Source: Candidatus Skiveiella danica (lineage in GTDB: Bacteria > Pseudomonadota > Gammaproteobacteria > Burkholderiales > Burkholderiaceae_C). Taken from it: 64,000 nucleotides of DNA. The stretch is taken from contig JADKHE010000001.1 in the NCBI GenBank assembly GCA_016721925.1, forward strand, positions 62,001 through 126,000. Direction: 5' to 3'. The notes beneath the pieces were generated by a model that searched no databases, was not told where the DNA came from, and worked only from the letters and a program-made list of their open reading frames with translations. Below, piece by piece: positions 25,947 to 35,248 of this stretch (positions are counted from its first letter, which is position 1; each line of letters begins with the position of its first letter). Both the position numbers and the translations under genes were made by a program.

Positions 25947-26564
25947 ATTTCTGCTCACGCATCCCTGGTTGCGTTGAATGTGTCCTGCCGACGCGGCGAG
26001 GAGTGGCTGTTTCGCGACTTCAGTTTTTCGATCCAGCCCGGCGAACTGGTCTGGCTGCGCGGGCAGAACGGCAGCGGCAAGACCAGCCTGCTGCGCATTG
26101 CGGCGGGCTTGTCCCGCCCGGAGGCCGGGTCGATCACCGTCAGTGGCGGACGCCCCGGTGCCTACATCGGCCATGCCAACGCACTCAAGGACGACCTGAC
26201 GGTGACCGAATCGCTGACCTTTCTGGCGCGGCTGCATGGCCTGGAATGCCAGTCCCAGCGCATCAATGCGGCCCTTCGCACGCTGGCGATCCACCATCGC
26301 CGCCACGCGTTCGTGCGAACCCTGTCGCAGGGGCAGCGACGCCGGGTGGCGCTGGCGCGGCTGGCGCTGGAGAGCGAGCCTTCGGTCTGGATTCTCGATG
26401 AGCCTTTCGACGCGCTGGACACGCAAGGCATCGAAGCGGTCAACCAGTTATTGGCGGCTCACCTCGCCCGCGGCGGCAGTGTGCTCCTGACCTCGCATCT
26501 GGCGCTGAGCCTGCCGGAAACCCCGGTCACGGAGCTGGAATTCCCGGTGGGAGCGCCCGCATGA
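25947..26564 (+). CDS. ccmA: heme exporter ATP-binding protein CcmA (probable non-ATG start)
   Basis: A 205-aa ABC ATPase of the CcmABCD heme/holo-CcmE release complex. It has Walker A GQNGSGKTS, the signature LSQGQRRRVALARL, Walker B SVWILDEPFDALD and an H-loop LTSHLALS. There is no ATG near the family N-terminus. ATT at 25947 (ISAHASLVALNVSCRRG) stands about 10 nt after GTAGGAAA and gives the expected length; a TTG at 25973 is the alternative. It is the first gene of ccmABCDEFGHI. Confidence 0.85.
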   Translation: MSAHASLVALNVSCRRGEEWLFRDFSFSIQPGELVWLRGQNGSGKTSLLRIAAGLSRPEAGSITVSGGRPGAYIGHANALKDDLTVTESLTFLARLHGLECQSQRINAALRTLAIHHRRHAFVRTLSQGQRRRVALARLALESEPSVWILDEPFDALDTQGIEAVNQLLAAHLARGGSVLLTSHLALSLPETPVTELEFPVGAPA

Positions 26565-26622
26565 GCCGCCGGGCCGCTCACAAGGCGAATGCCGCCGCTG
26601 TGCGCAAGACGGAGCTTGCCCG

Positions 26623-27294
26623 GTGAGCGGCGGCGTGTTCATGTTGGTGGCGGCGCGTGACCTGCGATTGGCCGGTCGGCGCCGCTTCGAAGCCTTGTTG
26701 CCGGTGGTCTTTTTCATCGTGGCGGCCAGCCTGTTCCCGCTGGGCGTGGGGCCGGAACCCCAGGTGCTGCGGCAGATTGCGCCGGGCGTGGTCTGGGTCT
26801 GTGCCTTGCTGGCGGCGATGCTGTCGCTGAACACGCTGTTTGCGAGCGATCACCAGGACGGATCACTGGAGCAGATGCTGCTGTCGCAGCATTCGACCAT
26901 CATGGTTGCCGCGGGTAAGGCGCTGGCCCATTGGTTGCTCACCGGCTTGCCCCTGATCCTGGCCGCGCCGGTGCTGGGCGTGTTGTTCGACATGCGTGCG
27001 TCGTCGATCCTGACGATGGAGGCGGGCCTGGTTCTCGGCACGCCGGTGCTCAGCCTGCTGGGCAGTATCGGCGCGGCGCTGACGCTGGGGTTGCGCAGTG
27101 GGGGCGTGCTGATCCTGTTGCTGGTGCTGCCCCTGTGCATACCGGTCCTGATCTTCGGGGCCGGTGCGGTCGGGAGCGTGGATGTCGGGCTCTCTGCGGC
27201 CGGGCACCTGTCGCTGCTGGGAGCGTTGCTGCTGCTCGCGCTGGTGGCAGCGCCGCCGGCCGCTGCGGCGGCGCTGCGTATTTCGATGTCATGA
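26623..27294 (+). CDS. ccmB: heme exporter membrane protein CcmB
   Basis: A 223-aa inner-membrane subunit of the CcmABC complex with about six helices. The conserved parts are AARDLRLAGRRRFEALLPVV at the N-terminus and FASDHQDGSLEQMLLS, the loop contacting CcmA. It starts with GTG (26623); an ATG at 26641 is possible. It follows ccmA by 58 nt. Confidence 0.92.
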   Translation: MSGGVFMLVAARDLRLAGRRRFEALLPVVFFIVAASLFPLGVGPEPQVLRQIAPGVVWVCALLAAMLSLNTLFASDHQDGSLEQMLLSQHSTIMVAAGKALAHWLLTGLPLILAAPVLGVLFDMRASSILTMEAGLVLGTPVLSLLGSIGAALTLGLRSGGVLILLLVLPLCIPVLIFGAGAVGSVDVGLSAAGHLSLLGALLLLALVAAPPAAAAALRISMS

Positions 27295-27322
27295 TGCAAC
27301 CCATTTTTTCTGCGGGCCTCGA

Positions 27323-28081
27323 ATGAGTCGTTCCATCCGTCTGTTCACCTTTGCCGCGCCGTCGCGGTTCTTTGCCCTGAGCGGCTTCCTGCTGCCTTGG
27401 CTGTGGCTGGCCGCGATCGGCTTTGCGCTGGCCGGCCTGTACATGGGCTTCTTCGTCGCGCCGACCGATGCGACCCAGGGTGATTCGTACCGGATCATCT
27501 TCGTGCACGTGCCTGCGGCTTGGATGTCGATGGTGCTGTATCTCGTGATGGCCGGCTGGGCCGTCTTCGGCTGGGCAGCCAATGCCCGGCTGGCCTCGAT
27601 GGTGGCGCGCGCGCTGGCGCCCACCGGCGCCATGTTCACTTTTCTGGCGCTGTGGACCGGCGCACTGTGGGGCAAGCCCACCTGGGGCACCTGGTGGGTC
27701 TGGGATGCCCGGCTGACGTCGGAACTAATCCTGTTGTTCCTGTATCTGGGATACATGGCCTTGGTGGAATCGATTGATGATGTGCGCCGTGCGGATCATG
27801 CCGGCGCCTTGCTGGCGCTGATTGGCGCGATCAACGTGCCGATCATCTATTTCTCGGTGAAATGGTGGAACACGCTGCACCAGGGTGCGACGATCAGCAT
27901 GACGGCCGCGCCGAAGATGGCGGCGACCATGCTCAACGCGATGCTGCTCATGACGATTGCGTTCTGGGCCTATTCGTTTGCCGTGGTCTTCATGCGCACC
28001 CGCGCGATCGTGCTGGAGCGCGAACGGCAGGCGCAGTGGGTGATCGACCTGGCGGCGCGGGAAGCAAAGGAAGTGAAATGA
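27323..28081 (+). CDS. ccmC: heme exporter/heme-handling protein CcmC
   Basis: A 252-aa membrane protein with six helices and the periplasmic tryptophan-rich WWD domain (GTWWVWDARLTSEL) that presents heme to CcmE. The flanking heme-ligand histidines appear in IIFVHVPAAW and in NTLHQGATI. The ATG at 27323 is 28 nt after ccmB; earlier in-frame codons overlap ccmB in another frame. It overlaps ccmD by 4 nt. Confidence 0.94.
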   Translation: MSRSIRLFTFAAPSRFFALSGFLLPWLWLAAIGFALAGLYMGFFVAPTDATQGDSYRIIFVHVPAAWMSMVLYLVMAGWAVFGWAANARLASMVARALAPTGAMFTFLALWTGALWGKPTWGTWWVWDARLTSELILLFLYLGYMALVESIDDVRRADHAGALLALIGAINVPIIYFSVKWWNTLHQGATISMTAAPKMAATMLNAMLLMTIAFWAYSFAVVFMRTRAIVLERERQAQWVIDLAAREAKEVK

Positions 28082-28248
28082 ACTGGGGCAGTCTGTCCGA
28101 ATTTCTGGCCATGGGGGGTTATGGCCTGTATGTCTGGGGTTCTTATGGGGTGGTGCTGGTGTTGATGGTGGCGGAGCCGCTGCTGGCGCGCCACCGGTAT
28201 CGCCAGGCACTGGGCCAGGTGGGCCAGTCAATTGAACAGGGAGATTGA
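28078..28248 (+). CDS. ccmD: heme exporter protein CcmD
   Basis: A 56-aa single-helix protein, MNWGSLSEFLAMGGYGLYVW at the N-terminus followed by a hydrophobic stretch and a basic tail, which is the CcmD pattern. CcmD is needed to release holo-CcmE from CcmABC. The ATG overlaps the ccmC stop (ATGA) and its stop directly abuts the ccmE ATG. Confidence 0.9.
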   Translation: MNWGSLSEFLAMGGYGLYVWGSYGVVLVLMVAEPLLARHRYRQALGQVGQSIEQGD

Positions 28249-28710
28249 ATGAAGACCCGTCACAAACGACTCGCCATCGCGGCCGGTGTGCTGTGCGCCA
28301 TCGCGGCCGCGGCGGCACTGGTCATGAACGCGTTCCAGAGCAATCTGGTGTTTTTCTTCTCGCCATCGCAGGTGGCGGCCAAGGAAGCGCCCACCGGGCG
28401 GACCTTCCGCCTGGGCGGCCTGGTGGAAGCGGGCAGCGTCAAGCGCGACGGGGTGGTCGTCAACTTTGTCGTGACCGACACCGCGAAAACGGTTCCGGTG
28501 CGTTACCAGGGCATTCTGCCGGACCTGTTCAAGGAAGGCAAAGGCGTCGTGGCTCAAGGTCAGATGAACGGGGGGGTTTTCGAGGCGCGCGAGGTGCTGG
28601 CCAAACACGATGAGAACTACATGCCGCCCGAGGCGGCCGAAGCCGTGAAACGGGCGACCGACGTCAATGGCAAGGTCGGCGCTTCGGTGGTGATGGAGGG
28701 CAAGAAATGA
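28249..28710 (+). CDS. ccmE: cytochrome c maturation heme chaperone CcmE
   Basis: A 153-aa periplasmic heme chaperone anchored by an N-terminal helix (about 9-27). It has an OB-fold with FRLGGLVEAGSVKRDG and NFVVTDTAKTVPVRYQGILP. The covalent heme ligand is His120 in VLAKHDENYMPPE, with Tyr124 as the axial partner, matching the HxxxY motif. It overlaps ccmF by 4 nt. Confidence 0.94.
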   Translation: MKTRHKRLAIAAGVLCAIAAAAALVMNAFQSNLVFFFSPSQVAAKEAPTGRTFRLGGLVEAGSVKRDGVVVNFVVTDTAKTVPVRYQGILPDLFKEGKGVVAQGQMNGGVFEAREVLAKHDENYMPPEAAEAVKRATDVNGKVGASVVMEGKK

Positions 28711-30689
28711 TTCCTGAAATCGGGCATTTCCTGCTCTGGCTGGCGCTCGGCGTCAGCATCGTGATGGGCACTTTCCCATTGGTTGGCGCGGCGCGGGGCA
28801 ACCAGGCATGGATGGCGATCGTGCGGCCCTGTGCCTATCTGTTGCTGGCGCTGGTGATGCTGGCCTATGTGTGTCTTGCGACGGCGTTTGTCCAAAACGA
28901 TTTCTCGGTCCACAACGTGGCGATGAACTCGAATTCAGCGCTTCCCCTGGCCTATCGCATCGCCGCATCCTGGGGCAGCCATGAGGGATCCATGCTGCTG
29001 TGGCTGCTCATGCTCGCGGGTTGGACGGGCGCGGTGGCCCGTTTCAGCAAGGGCATGCCGCTGCCCATGGTGGCGCGCGTTCTGGCCGTCATGGGGCTGG
29101 TCAGTCTGGGTTTTCTGCTGTTCCTGCTGCTGACCTCCAATCCGTTCGATCGCCTGTTTCCGGCGGCGGCTGACGGCCGGGATCTGAACCCGCTGTTGCA
29201 GGACCCCGGCATGGTGTTTCATCCGCCGCTGCTTTACATGGGCTACGTGGGCTTCTCGGTGGCTTACGCCTTTGCGATTGCGGCCTTGATCGGCGGCAAC
29301 CTCGACACGACGTGGGCGCGCTGGACGCGCCCCTGGACCACGGCGGCGTGGGCTTTTCTGACCATCGGCATCGCGCTGGGCAGCTGGTGGGCCTATTACG
29401 AGCTGGGCTGGGGCGGCTGGTGGTTCTGGGACCCGGTGGAGAACGCCTCGTTCATGCCCTGGCTGGTCGGCACCGCGCTGATCCATTCACTGGCGGTCAC
29501 TGAAAAGCGCGGCAGCTTCAAGTCCTGGACCGTGCTGCTGGCCATTCTGGCGTTTTCGCTTTCGCTGCTGGGGACCTTCCTGGTGCGCTCGGGCGTCTTG
29601 TCGTCCGTGCATGCCTTTGCGACCGATCCGCGACGGGGTCTGTTCATTCTGGCCTTCCTGGTCGTGGCAGTCGGTGCCTCGCTGACGCTCTACGCCTGGC
29701 GCGCGCCCAAGGTGGGGCTCGGTGCCCGTTTCGCGCTGGTGTCACGGGAGACGGCCTTGCTGGGCAACAACGTGCTGCTGGTGGTGGCCACCGGCGCGGT
29801 TCTACTGGGCACTTTGTATCCGTTGCTGCTGGACGCTCTCGGGATGGGGAAGATCTCGGTCGGCCCGCCTTACTTCGACGCCGTGTTCATGCCGCTGATG
29901 GCCCCCACCATCTTTCTGATGGGCATCGGGCCGCTGGCGCGCTGGAAAGAGGCGAGCTTGCCCGACCTCGCGCGGCGCCTGCGCTGGGCCGCGGGCGTCA
30001 GTGTGGTGGTTGCGGTCGCCACAGGCTGGCTGGCAGGTCGCATCTCATTTGCCGCGACCGTTGGCCTCTTCATGGCCTTCTGGATCGTGACCTCCCTGCT
30101 GACCGACCTTTTGGAACGCATTCATCCGGCTGGAACCCCGTGGAGCGATGCGCCGCGCAGGGCCCGCCAGCTTCCACGGGCCATGGTCGGCATGATGGTG
30201 GCCCACCTGGGCGTGGCGGCGTTCTGCATCGGTGTTTCGATGGTCAAGACCTATGAGGTCGAGCGCGACGTCAAGATGTCCCTGGGCGACAGCACCACGG
30301 TCAACGGCTACACCTTTACGTTCCGGGGCACCCGTGAGCTGCCGGGGCCCAACTACATGGCGACCCAGGGCCTGATCGAGGTCACTCACAACGGCAAGCG
30401 CTTGCGCGACATGCGTCCTGAAAAGCGGGTGTACCGCGTCCAGAACAACCCGATGACCGAGGCGGCCATTGCAACCGGCTTCACCCGGGATCTCTATGTG
30501 TCGCTCGGCGAACCGGTGGGCGGTGGCGACTGGATCGTGCGGGTGTACGTCAAGCCCTTTGTCGACTGGATCTGGGGTGGCTGCCTGATCATGGCGCTGG
30601 GGGGCGTGCTCGCGGCGACCGACCGGCGCTACCGCTCGCGCAAGCGCGTGGAAGAGGCCAGTGCGGGTCTGGTGGGAGCGACCGCATGA
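28707..30689 (+). CDS. ccmF: heme lyase subunit CcmF
   Basis: A 660-aa polytopic membrane protein of the CcmF/NrfE family, the heme-ligating part of the cytochrome c synthase CcmFH. The WWD domain is WGGWWFWDPVENASFMPWL. The periplasmic C-terminal domain includes YTFTFRGTRELPGPNYMA and VQNNPMTEAAI, followed by a last helix. Full length for the family. It is coupled by 4-nt overlaps to ccmE and ccmG. Confidence 0.95.
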   Translation: MIPEIGHFLLWLALGVSIVMGTFPLVGAARGNQAWMAIVRPCAYLLLALVMLAYVCLATAFVQNDFSVHNVAMNSNSALPLAYRIAASWGSHEGSMLLWLLMLAGWTGAVARFSKGMPLPMVARVLAVMGLVSLGFLLFLLLTSNPFDRLFPAAADGRDLNPLLQDPGMVFHPPLLYMGYVGFSVAYAFAIAALIGGNLDTTWARWTRPWTTAAWAFLTIGIALGSWWAYYELGWGGWWFWDPVENASFMPWLVGTALIHSLAVTEKRGSFKSWTVLLAILAFSLSLLGTFLVRSGVLSSVHAFATDPRRGLFILAFLVVAVGASLTLYAWRAPKVGLGARFALVSRETALLGNNVLLVVATGAVLLGTLYPLLLDALGMGKISVGPPYFDAVFMPLMAPTIFLMGIGPLARWKEASLPDLARRLRWAAGVSVVVAVATGWLAGRISFAATVGLFMAFWIVTSLLTDLLERIHPAGTPWSDAPRRARQLPRAMVGMMVAHLGVAAFCIGVSMVKTYEVERDVKMSLGDSTTVNGYTFTFRGTRELPGPNYMATQGLIEVTHNGKRLRDMRPEKRVYRVQNNPMTEAAIATGFTRDLYVSLGEPVGGGDWIVRVYVKPFVDWIWGGCLIMALGGVLAATDRRYRSRKRVEEASAGLVGATA

Positions 30690-31216
30690 AGAAACTGAAG
30701 TTCCTGCTTCCCCTGGGCATTTTCCTGGCGCTCGCCGCTTTCCTGCTGATTGGCCTCGGGCTGAATCCCCGGGAAGTGCCGTCGCCATTGATCGGCAAGC
30801 CAGCCCCGGCCTTCGACCTGCCGCGCCTTGATGACCCCGGACAGCGCGTGCGCCGGGAAGACCTGCTGGGCAAGGTCTGGATGCTCAATGTATGGGCCTC
30901 CTGGTGCGCGGCCTGTCGCGACGAACACCCCCTGCTGGTGGAGATGGCGGCCCGCAAGATCGTTCCTATCTACGGCCTAGACTACAAGGACACCCGCGCC
31001 GCCGGACAGCAGACACTGGCCCGCTTCGGCGACCCGTATGTGGCGTCCCTGTTCGACGCCGACGGGCGCGTGGGCATCGATTGGGGCGTTTATGGCGTGC
31101 CGGAGACCTTCATCATCGACCGTCAAGGCGTGATCCGCATGAAGCACATCGGGCCGCTGACTCCGGACGTGATCCGCGACAAGATCGAACCCCTTGTGAG
31201 GCAACTCAATGGCTAG
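30686..31216 (+). CDS. ccmG: thiol:disulfide interchange protein CcmG/DsbE
   Basis: A 176-aa membrane-anchored periplasmic thioredoxin that keeps apocytochrome c cysteines reduced. An N-terminal helix (about 6-26) is followed by a thioredoxin fold with the active site WASWCAAC (Cys74, Cys77), DYKDTRA and the cis-proline region GVYGVPETFIID. It overlaps ccmF and ccmH. Confidence 0.94.
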   Translation: MKKLKFLLPLGIFLALAAFLLIGLGLNPREVPSPLIGKPAPAFDLPRLDDPGQRVRREDLLGKVWMLNVWASWCAACRDEHPLLVEMAARKIVPIYGLDYKDTRAAGQQTLARFGDPYVASLFDADGRVGIDWGVYGVPETFIIDRQGVIRMKHIGPLTPDVIRDKIEPLVRQLNG

Positions 31217-31694
31217 ATGGATAGTGATCCTGACCCTGGCGCTGCTCGCCGGATGGACCCAGGCGAAAGAGGCGGCGCCTGCGGCCGAAGATCCGGTGCT
31301 CGAGGCCCGCATGCTGCGCATCGCCACCGAGCTGCGCTGCCTGGTATGCCAGAACCAGACCATTGCCGATTCCCATGCCGAACTGGCGGTTGACCTGCGC
31401 AACCAGGTCAAGGAGATGCTCAAGCGCGGGGATTCCGACCAGATGATCATCGACTACATGACTGCCCGCTACGGCGATTTTGTGCTGTATCGCCCCCCGC
31501 TGAAGGGCACGACTCTGGTGCTCTGGTTCGGGCCGGGGCTGCTTCTGATCGGCGGCTTGTTCACGCTGTTCCTGGTGTTGCGCCGACGCAGCCGGTTGTC
31601 GCCCGACCAGTTTGAAGCCGATCCGGATGAAGAGCCCCCTGCTGCGCCATCCGAAACCACACGCAGCACCCTCACGGCCAGCCGACATGACTGA
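31209..31694 (+). CDS. ccmH: cytochrome c maturation protein CcmH
   Basis: A 161-aa membrane-anchored thiol oxidoreductase with a signal peptide and the family's LRCLVCQNQTIADS motif (Cys44, Cys47), which binds and reduces the apocytochrome CXXCH. A C-terminal helix (about 105-124) anchors it. The start overlaps the ccmG stop by 8 nt and its end overlaps ccmI by 8 nt. Confidence 0.94.
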   Translation: MARWIVILTLALLAGWTQAKEAAPAAEDPVLEARMLRIATELRCLVCQNQTIADSHAELAVDLRNQVKEMLKRGDSDQMIIDYMTARYGDFVLYRPPLKGTTLVLWFGPGLLLIGGLFTLFLVLRRRSRLSPDQFEADPDEEPPAAPSETTRSTLTASRHD

Positions 31695-32952
31695 CACCAT
31701 CGCCACGCTCAAACAACAACTGCTGGAGCTCAAGGCGTCCCACGCATCCGGTGCGGTATCGGACGGGCAGTACGAGGCCCAACGCGCAGCACTGGAGAAG
31801 AGCCTGCTTGAAAAGGTCATGCAGGACGGCGGCGCCTTTGCCGAGAAGACGGGCGGCGGCAAACGGGGAAAACGGGCCGCCGGCGCGTCGTCCGGCGGCG
31901 GGTCGGCAGCGGTTGCCGCGCCGGCGCAGGCACAGGCCAGCGTCAGACCTTCGGGCAAGTTCGTCTCCCTTCTCGTGGCCGGAGTGGTCGTTCTGGCCTG
32001 CGCCGGGTACGCGTGGAAGGGCTCTCCGCAGCGCATGGGACAGGGACCGGCGGATGCCGCTGCCTCCGCGGCTGCAGGCGGGCCGGAGCACGCCATCGGC
32101 AAGGAAGAGTTCATGGTGATGATCGACAAGCTCGCCAATCGCCTGAAAGAGCAGCCCGACAACGCCGAGGGCTGGGTCATGTTGGGTCGCTCCTACACGG
32201 TCGTGGGTCAGCATGCCGATGCGCTGAAGGCGTACGAGCGGGCGGTGGCGTTGCGGCCAACGGATGCGCAGGTCCTGGCTGACTACGCCGATTCGATGGC
32301 GGTCAACAACAACATGTCGTTGGCCGGCGAGCCCATGAAGTGGGTTGCGAAGGCGCTCCAGGCCGATCCGAACAACCTGAAGGCGCTGGCGCTGGCCGGT
32401 ACGGACGCCTTCATGCGCAAGGACTACGCGGGGGCCGTCAAGTACTGGCAGCGTCTGGTCGATGTCGGACCGCCGGACAGCGACTACGTGCGCGAGATTG
32501 CGGGCGGCCTGAAGGAAGCCCGCGCGCTCGGCGGCCTCCCGGCTGACGCAAAGACCACGGCACAGACGGCACCGGTATCCGCGAACTCGCAGCCTGCTTT
32601 GACCGGGAAAACCGTGAGTGGCGTAGTGAGCCTGGCCCCGGCCCTGGCCAAACAGGCAGCGCCCGACGACACCGTGTTCATTCTGGCCCGTCCAACGGCC
32701 GGGCGCGGCATGCCGGTGGCTATTTTGCGCAAGAAGGTCAGTGATCTGCCCATCCAGTTTTCGCTGGATGACAGTTCGTCGATGTCGCCCGCGGCGACGC
32801 TGTCGGCCGCCGGAACCGTCGTGATCGAGGCACGGATCAGCAAGAGCGGGAACGCGATGCGCCAGCCTGGCGACCTGGCCGGGCAGTCTGCTTCGGTTTC
32901 TGTGGGAACCTCCGGGCTGAAGATCGAGATTCGCGATGTCGTGACGCCCTGA
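31687..32952 (+). CDS. ccmI: cytochrome c biogenesis protein CcmI (TPR apocytochrome chaperone)
   Basis: A 421-aa protein. Its N-terminus (LKQQLLELKASHASGAVSDG) belongs to the CcmI family, followed by a low-complexity Gly/Ala/Lys linker, a transmembrane helix (about 95-110), TPR repeats (PDNAEGWVMLGRSYTVVGQH, NNLKALALAGTDAFMRKDY) and a C-terminal beta domain. CcmI delivers apocytochrome c to the CcmFH lyase. The first of the usual two helices appears to be replaced by the linker. Last gene of the ccm operon. Confidence 0.9.
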   Translation: MTDTIATLKQQLLELKASHASGAVSDGQYEAQRAALEKSLLEKVMQDGGAFAEKTGGGKRGKRAAGASSGGGSAAVAAPAQAQASVRPSGKFVSLLVAGVVVLACAGYAWKGSPQRMGQGPADAAASAAAGGPEHAIGKEEFMVMIDKLANRLKEQPDNAEGWVMLGRSYTVVGQHADALKAYERAVALRPTDAQVLADYADSMAVNNNMSLAGEPMKWVAKALQADPNNLKALALAGTDAFMRKDYAGAVKYWQRLVDVGPPDSDYVREIAGGLKEARALGGLPADAKTTAQTAPVSANSQPALTGKTVSGVVSLAPALAKQAAPDDTVFILARPTAGRGMPVAILRKKVSDLPIQFSLDDSSSMSPAATLSAAGTVVIEARISKSGNAMRQPGDLAGQSASVSVGTSGLKIEIRDVVTP

Positions 32953-33010
32953 GCCGGGCCTTTGAAGACAGCGCAGGGCGCAGGCCGGTTTCGAAAGGCT
33001 CTTTTCGTCT

Positions 33011-33319
33011 TCAATCCCGGCGGCCGGCCGGGCCTTGCGGCGCATCCGGACGCCCGGTCTCAACCGGCTCCTGTGGACCACCGGGAGCCTGACCATCCGT
33101 CGTGCTGGCACGCAGCATTTCGGCTTCCTGCGCTTCCCGCGCCCGAATCGCCTTGCGCCGCGCTGGCGTCCCCAGGATGTACATCAGCAGCGCCACAGGG
33201 CCGGCCCCGTACAGCAGGAATGTGATGATGGCGCCGAGCACGGTGCCGGTCGTGTTCGTGGCCTCGGCCACGCTCATCATGAGCGCGACGTACAGCCAGC
33301 CGATGGCGATGATGTACAT
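33011..33319 (-). CDS. conserved hypothetical small membrane protein
   Basis: A 102-aa protein with two hydrophobic segments (about 2-17 and 27-49) and a charged C-terminal tail rich in Arg, Glu, Pro and Gly. The first half (IAIGWLYVALMMSVAEATN) looks like a small inner-membrane protein seen next to other genes in Burkholderiales. It lies opposite to and between ccmI and phaC. No function is suggested by sequence. Confidence 0.75.
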   Translation of the reverse strand: MYIIAIGWLYVALMMSVAEATNTTGTVLGAIITFLLYGAGPVALLMYILGTPARRKAIRAREAQEAEMLRASTTDGQAPGGPQEPVETGRPDAPQGPAGRRD

Positions 33320-33364
33320 GGTTGGGCGGGTTCCATGGAAATGTCAGAAAATTGAAGGGGAACA

Positions 33365-33385
33365 CCTGAGATACTCAGGGTTTTT
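33365..33385 (+). promoter_or_regulatory. short hairpin followed by T-run before phaC
   Basis: CCTGAGATACTCAGG forms a 6-bp stem with a 3-nt loop, followed by GTTTTT. It lies 30 nt before the phaC start codon. It could be a weak terminator for read-through from ccm or an operator for phaC; the sequence does not decide. Confidence 0.4.
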
Positions 33386-33414
33386 ACCAATAAGCTTACC
33401 CAGCAGGAGACACC

Positions 33415-35148
33415 TTGATACCCGACTCTACCGAATCGTGGGCGCAAGCCACACAGCAGTTCCAGAAAAGCATGGCCGACGGCTGGAAGAATGCCTTCCA
33501 GGCGTTCCAGAACATGGACCTGGGTGGTTTGCCATCCGCTGTGCCGGGCATGCCTGAGGCGCCGACGCCACCGCGGATCCAGTTCTCTCCGGCAAAGCTG
33601 CAGGAGTTGCAGCAGCAGTACCTGAAGGAAGCCTCCGAGTTGTGGAACCAGTCGGTGGCGGGCACGCCGGCGGTCAAGGATCGGCGCTTCTCGGCCGAAG
33701 CGTGGAGCAAGAACCCGATGGCGGCCTTCTCCGCTGCGACCTATCTGCTGAATTCGCGCGCGCTGATGGGGCTGGCTGAAGCGGTCGAAAGCGACGAGAA
33801 GACACGCAACCGCATCCGTTTCGCGGTCGAGCAGTGGATGGCCGCGTCGGCGCCCAGCAATTTCCTGGCGATGAATGCCGATGCGCAGAAAAAGGCGATC
33901 GACACCCAGGGCGAGAGCATTGCCAAGGGGATGCAGAACCTGCTGAACGACATCAAGCTGGGCCACGTGTCGATGACCGACGAAAGCCTGTTCGAGGTGG
34001 GCCGCAACGTCGCCACGACCGAGGGCGCCATCGTTTTCGAGAACGAGCTGTTCCAGCTGATCGAGTACAAGCCCCTGACGGCCAAGGTGTACGAGCGGCC
34101 GTTCCTGCTGGTGCCGCCCTGCATCAACAAGTACTACATCCTGGACCTGCAGCCCGAGAACTCCGTCATCCGCTATGTGGTGGCCCAGGGGCATCGCACC
34201 TTCGTGGTGAGCTGGCGCAATCCGGACGCGTCGCTGGCTGGCAAGACCTGGGATGACTACATCGAGGATGCCGCCATCAAGGCGATCCATACGGTGCAGG
34301 AGATCACCGGCGCCCCGACGATCAACACACTGGGCTTCTGCGTCGGCGGCACGATTCTGAGCACCGCGCTGGCGGTGCTGGCGGCGCGCGGCGAAACGCC
34401 GGCCGCGAGCGCGACCTTGCTGACCACTCTGGTGGATTTCACCGACACCGGTATCCTGGACGTCTTCATCGACGAGAACTTCGTCAAGTACCGCGAAATG
34501 CAGATGGGCAAGGGCGGCCTGCTCAAGGGGCAGGACCTGGCATCGACCTTCAGCTTCCTGCGCCCGAACGACCTGGTCTGGAATTACGTGGTGGGCAACT
34601 ACCTGAAGGGCGAGACCCCGCCGCCGTTCGACCTGCTGTACTGGAACAGCGACAGCACCAACCTGCCGGGCCCGTTCTATGCTTGGTACCTGCGCAATAC
34701 CTATCTTGAAAACAACCTGGTCAAGCCCGGCAAGGCCACGGTCTGCGGCGTCAAGGTGGACCTGAACAAGGTGAACATCCCGATGTACATCTACGGTTCC
34801 CGCGAAGACCACATCGTGCCGATCGGGGGCTCTTACGGGTCCACGCAGGTGTTCCCGGGCAAGAAGCGTTTCGTCATGGGCGCTTCGGGCCATATTGCCG
34901 GTGTGATCAACCCGCCCGCGGCCAAGAAGCGCAGTCATTGGACGCGTGAAGACGGAAAGTTCCCGAAGACGGCCGGCGAGTGGATTGCGGGTGCCACCGA
35001 ATCGCCCGGAAGCTGGTGGACGGACTGGTCGGACTGGCTCAAGGGCTATGCCGGCAAGCAGATCGCGGCACCGAAAACCTATGGCAAGGGGGCCAAGTAC
35101 AAGGCCATCGAGCCGGCGCCGGGGCGCTATGTGAAGGCCAAGGCCTGA
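33415..35148 (+). CDS. phaC: class I poly(3-hydroxyalkanoate) synthase PhaC
   Basis: A 577-aa class I PHA synthase that polymerises hydroxybutyryl-CoA on granules. The catalytic triad is Cys309 in the lipase-like box GFCVGG, Asp465 (SREDHIVP) and His493 (GASGHIAGV). The N-terminal domain (about 1-200) includes FSAEAWSKNPMAAFSAATYLL and the alpha/beta hydrolase domain follows. The start is a TTG at 33415 with a strong AGGAGA ribosome site 4 nt upstream. It is followed by phaA and phaB, giving a complete acetyl-CoA to PHB pathway. Confidence 0.95.
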   Translation: MIPDSTESWAQATQQFQKSMADGWKNAFQAFQNMDLGGLPSAVPGMPEAPTPPRIQFSPAKLQELQQQYLKEASELWNQSVAGTPAVKDRRFSAEAWSKNPMAAFSAATYLLNSRALMGLAEAVESDEKTRNRIRFAVEQWMAASAPSNFLAMNADAQKKAIDTQGESIAKGMQNLLNDIKLGHVSMTDESLFEVGRNVATTEGAIVFENELFQLIEYKPLTAKVYERPFLLVPPCINKYYILDLQPENSVIRYVVAQGHRTFVVSWRNPDASLAGKTWDDYIEDAAIKAIHTVQEITGAPTINTLGFCVGGTILSTALAVLAARGETPAASATLLTTLVDFTDTGILDVFIDENFVKYREMQMGKGGLLKGQDLASTFSFLRPNDLVWNYVVGNYLKGETPPPFDLLYWNSDSTNLPGPFYAWYLRNTYLENNLVKPGKATVCGVKVDLNKVNIPMYIYGSREDHIVPIGGSYGSTQVFPGKKRFVMGASGHIAGVINPPAAKKRSHWTREDGKFPKTAGEWIAGATESPGSWWTDWSDWLKGYAGKQIAAPKTYGKGAKYKAIEPAPGRYVKAKA

Positions 35149-35164
35149 TCGATCGCATTCAGGA

Positions 35165-35214
35165 CTGAGCCGGTCGAAGTCCAGAATACCTGTTTCACCT
35201 GTCGACCAGCTCAG
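35165..35214. repeat. inverted repeat of REP-like type between phaC and phaA
   Basis: CTGAGCCGGTCGA (35165-35177) pairs with TCGACCAGCTCAG (35202-35214), one mismatch in 13. Its sequence resembles the TGTCGAAG/CTTCGACAGG-type element at 50704-50778 and may be a decayed copy of the same family. It would form a hairpin in the phaC-phaA mRNA. Confidence 0.65.
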
Positions 35215-35248
35215 GGTGAAGCCAAACCAACATATCGAGGAAAGACAA

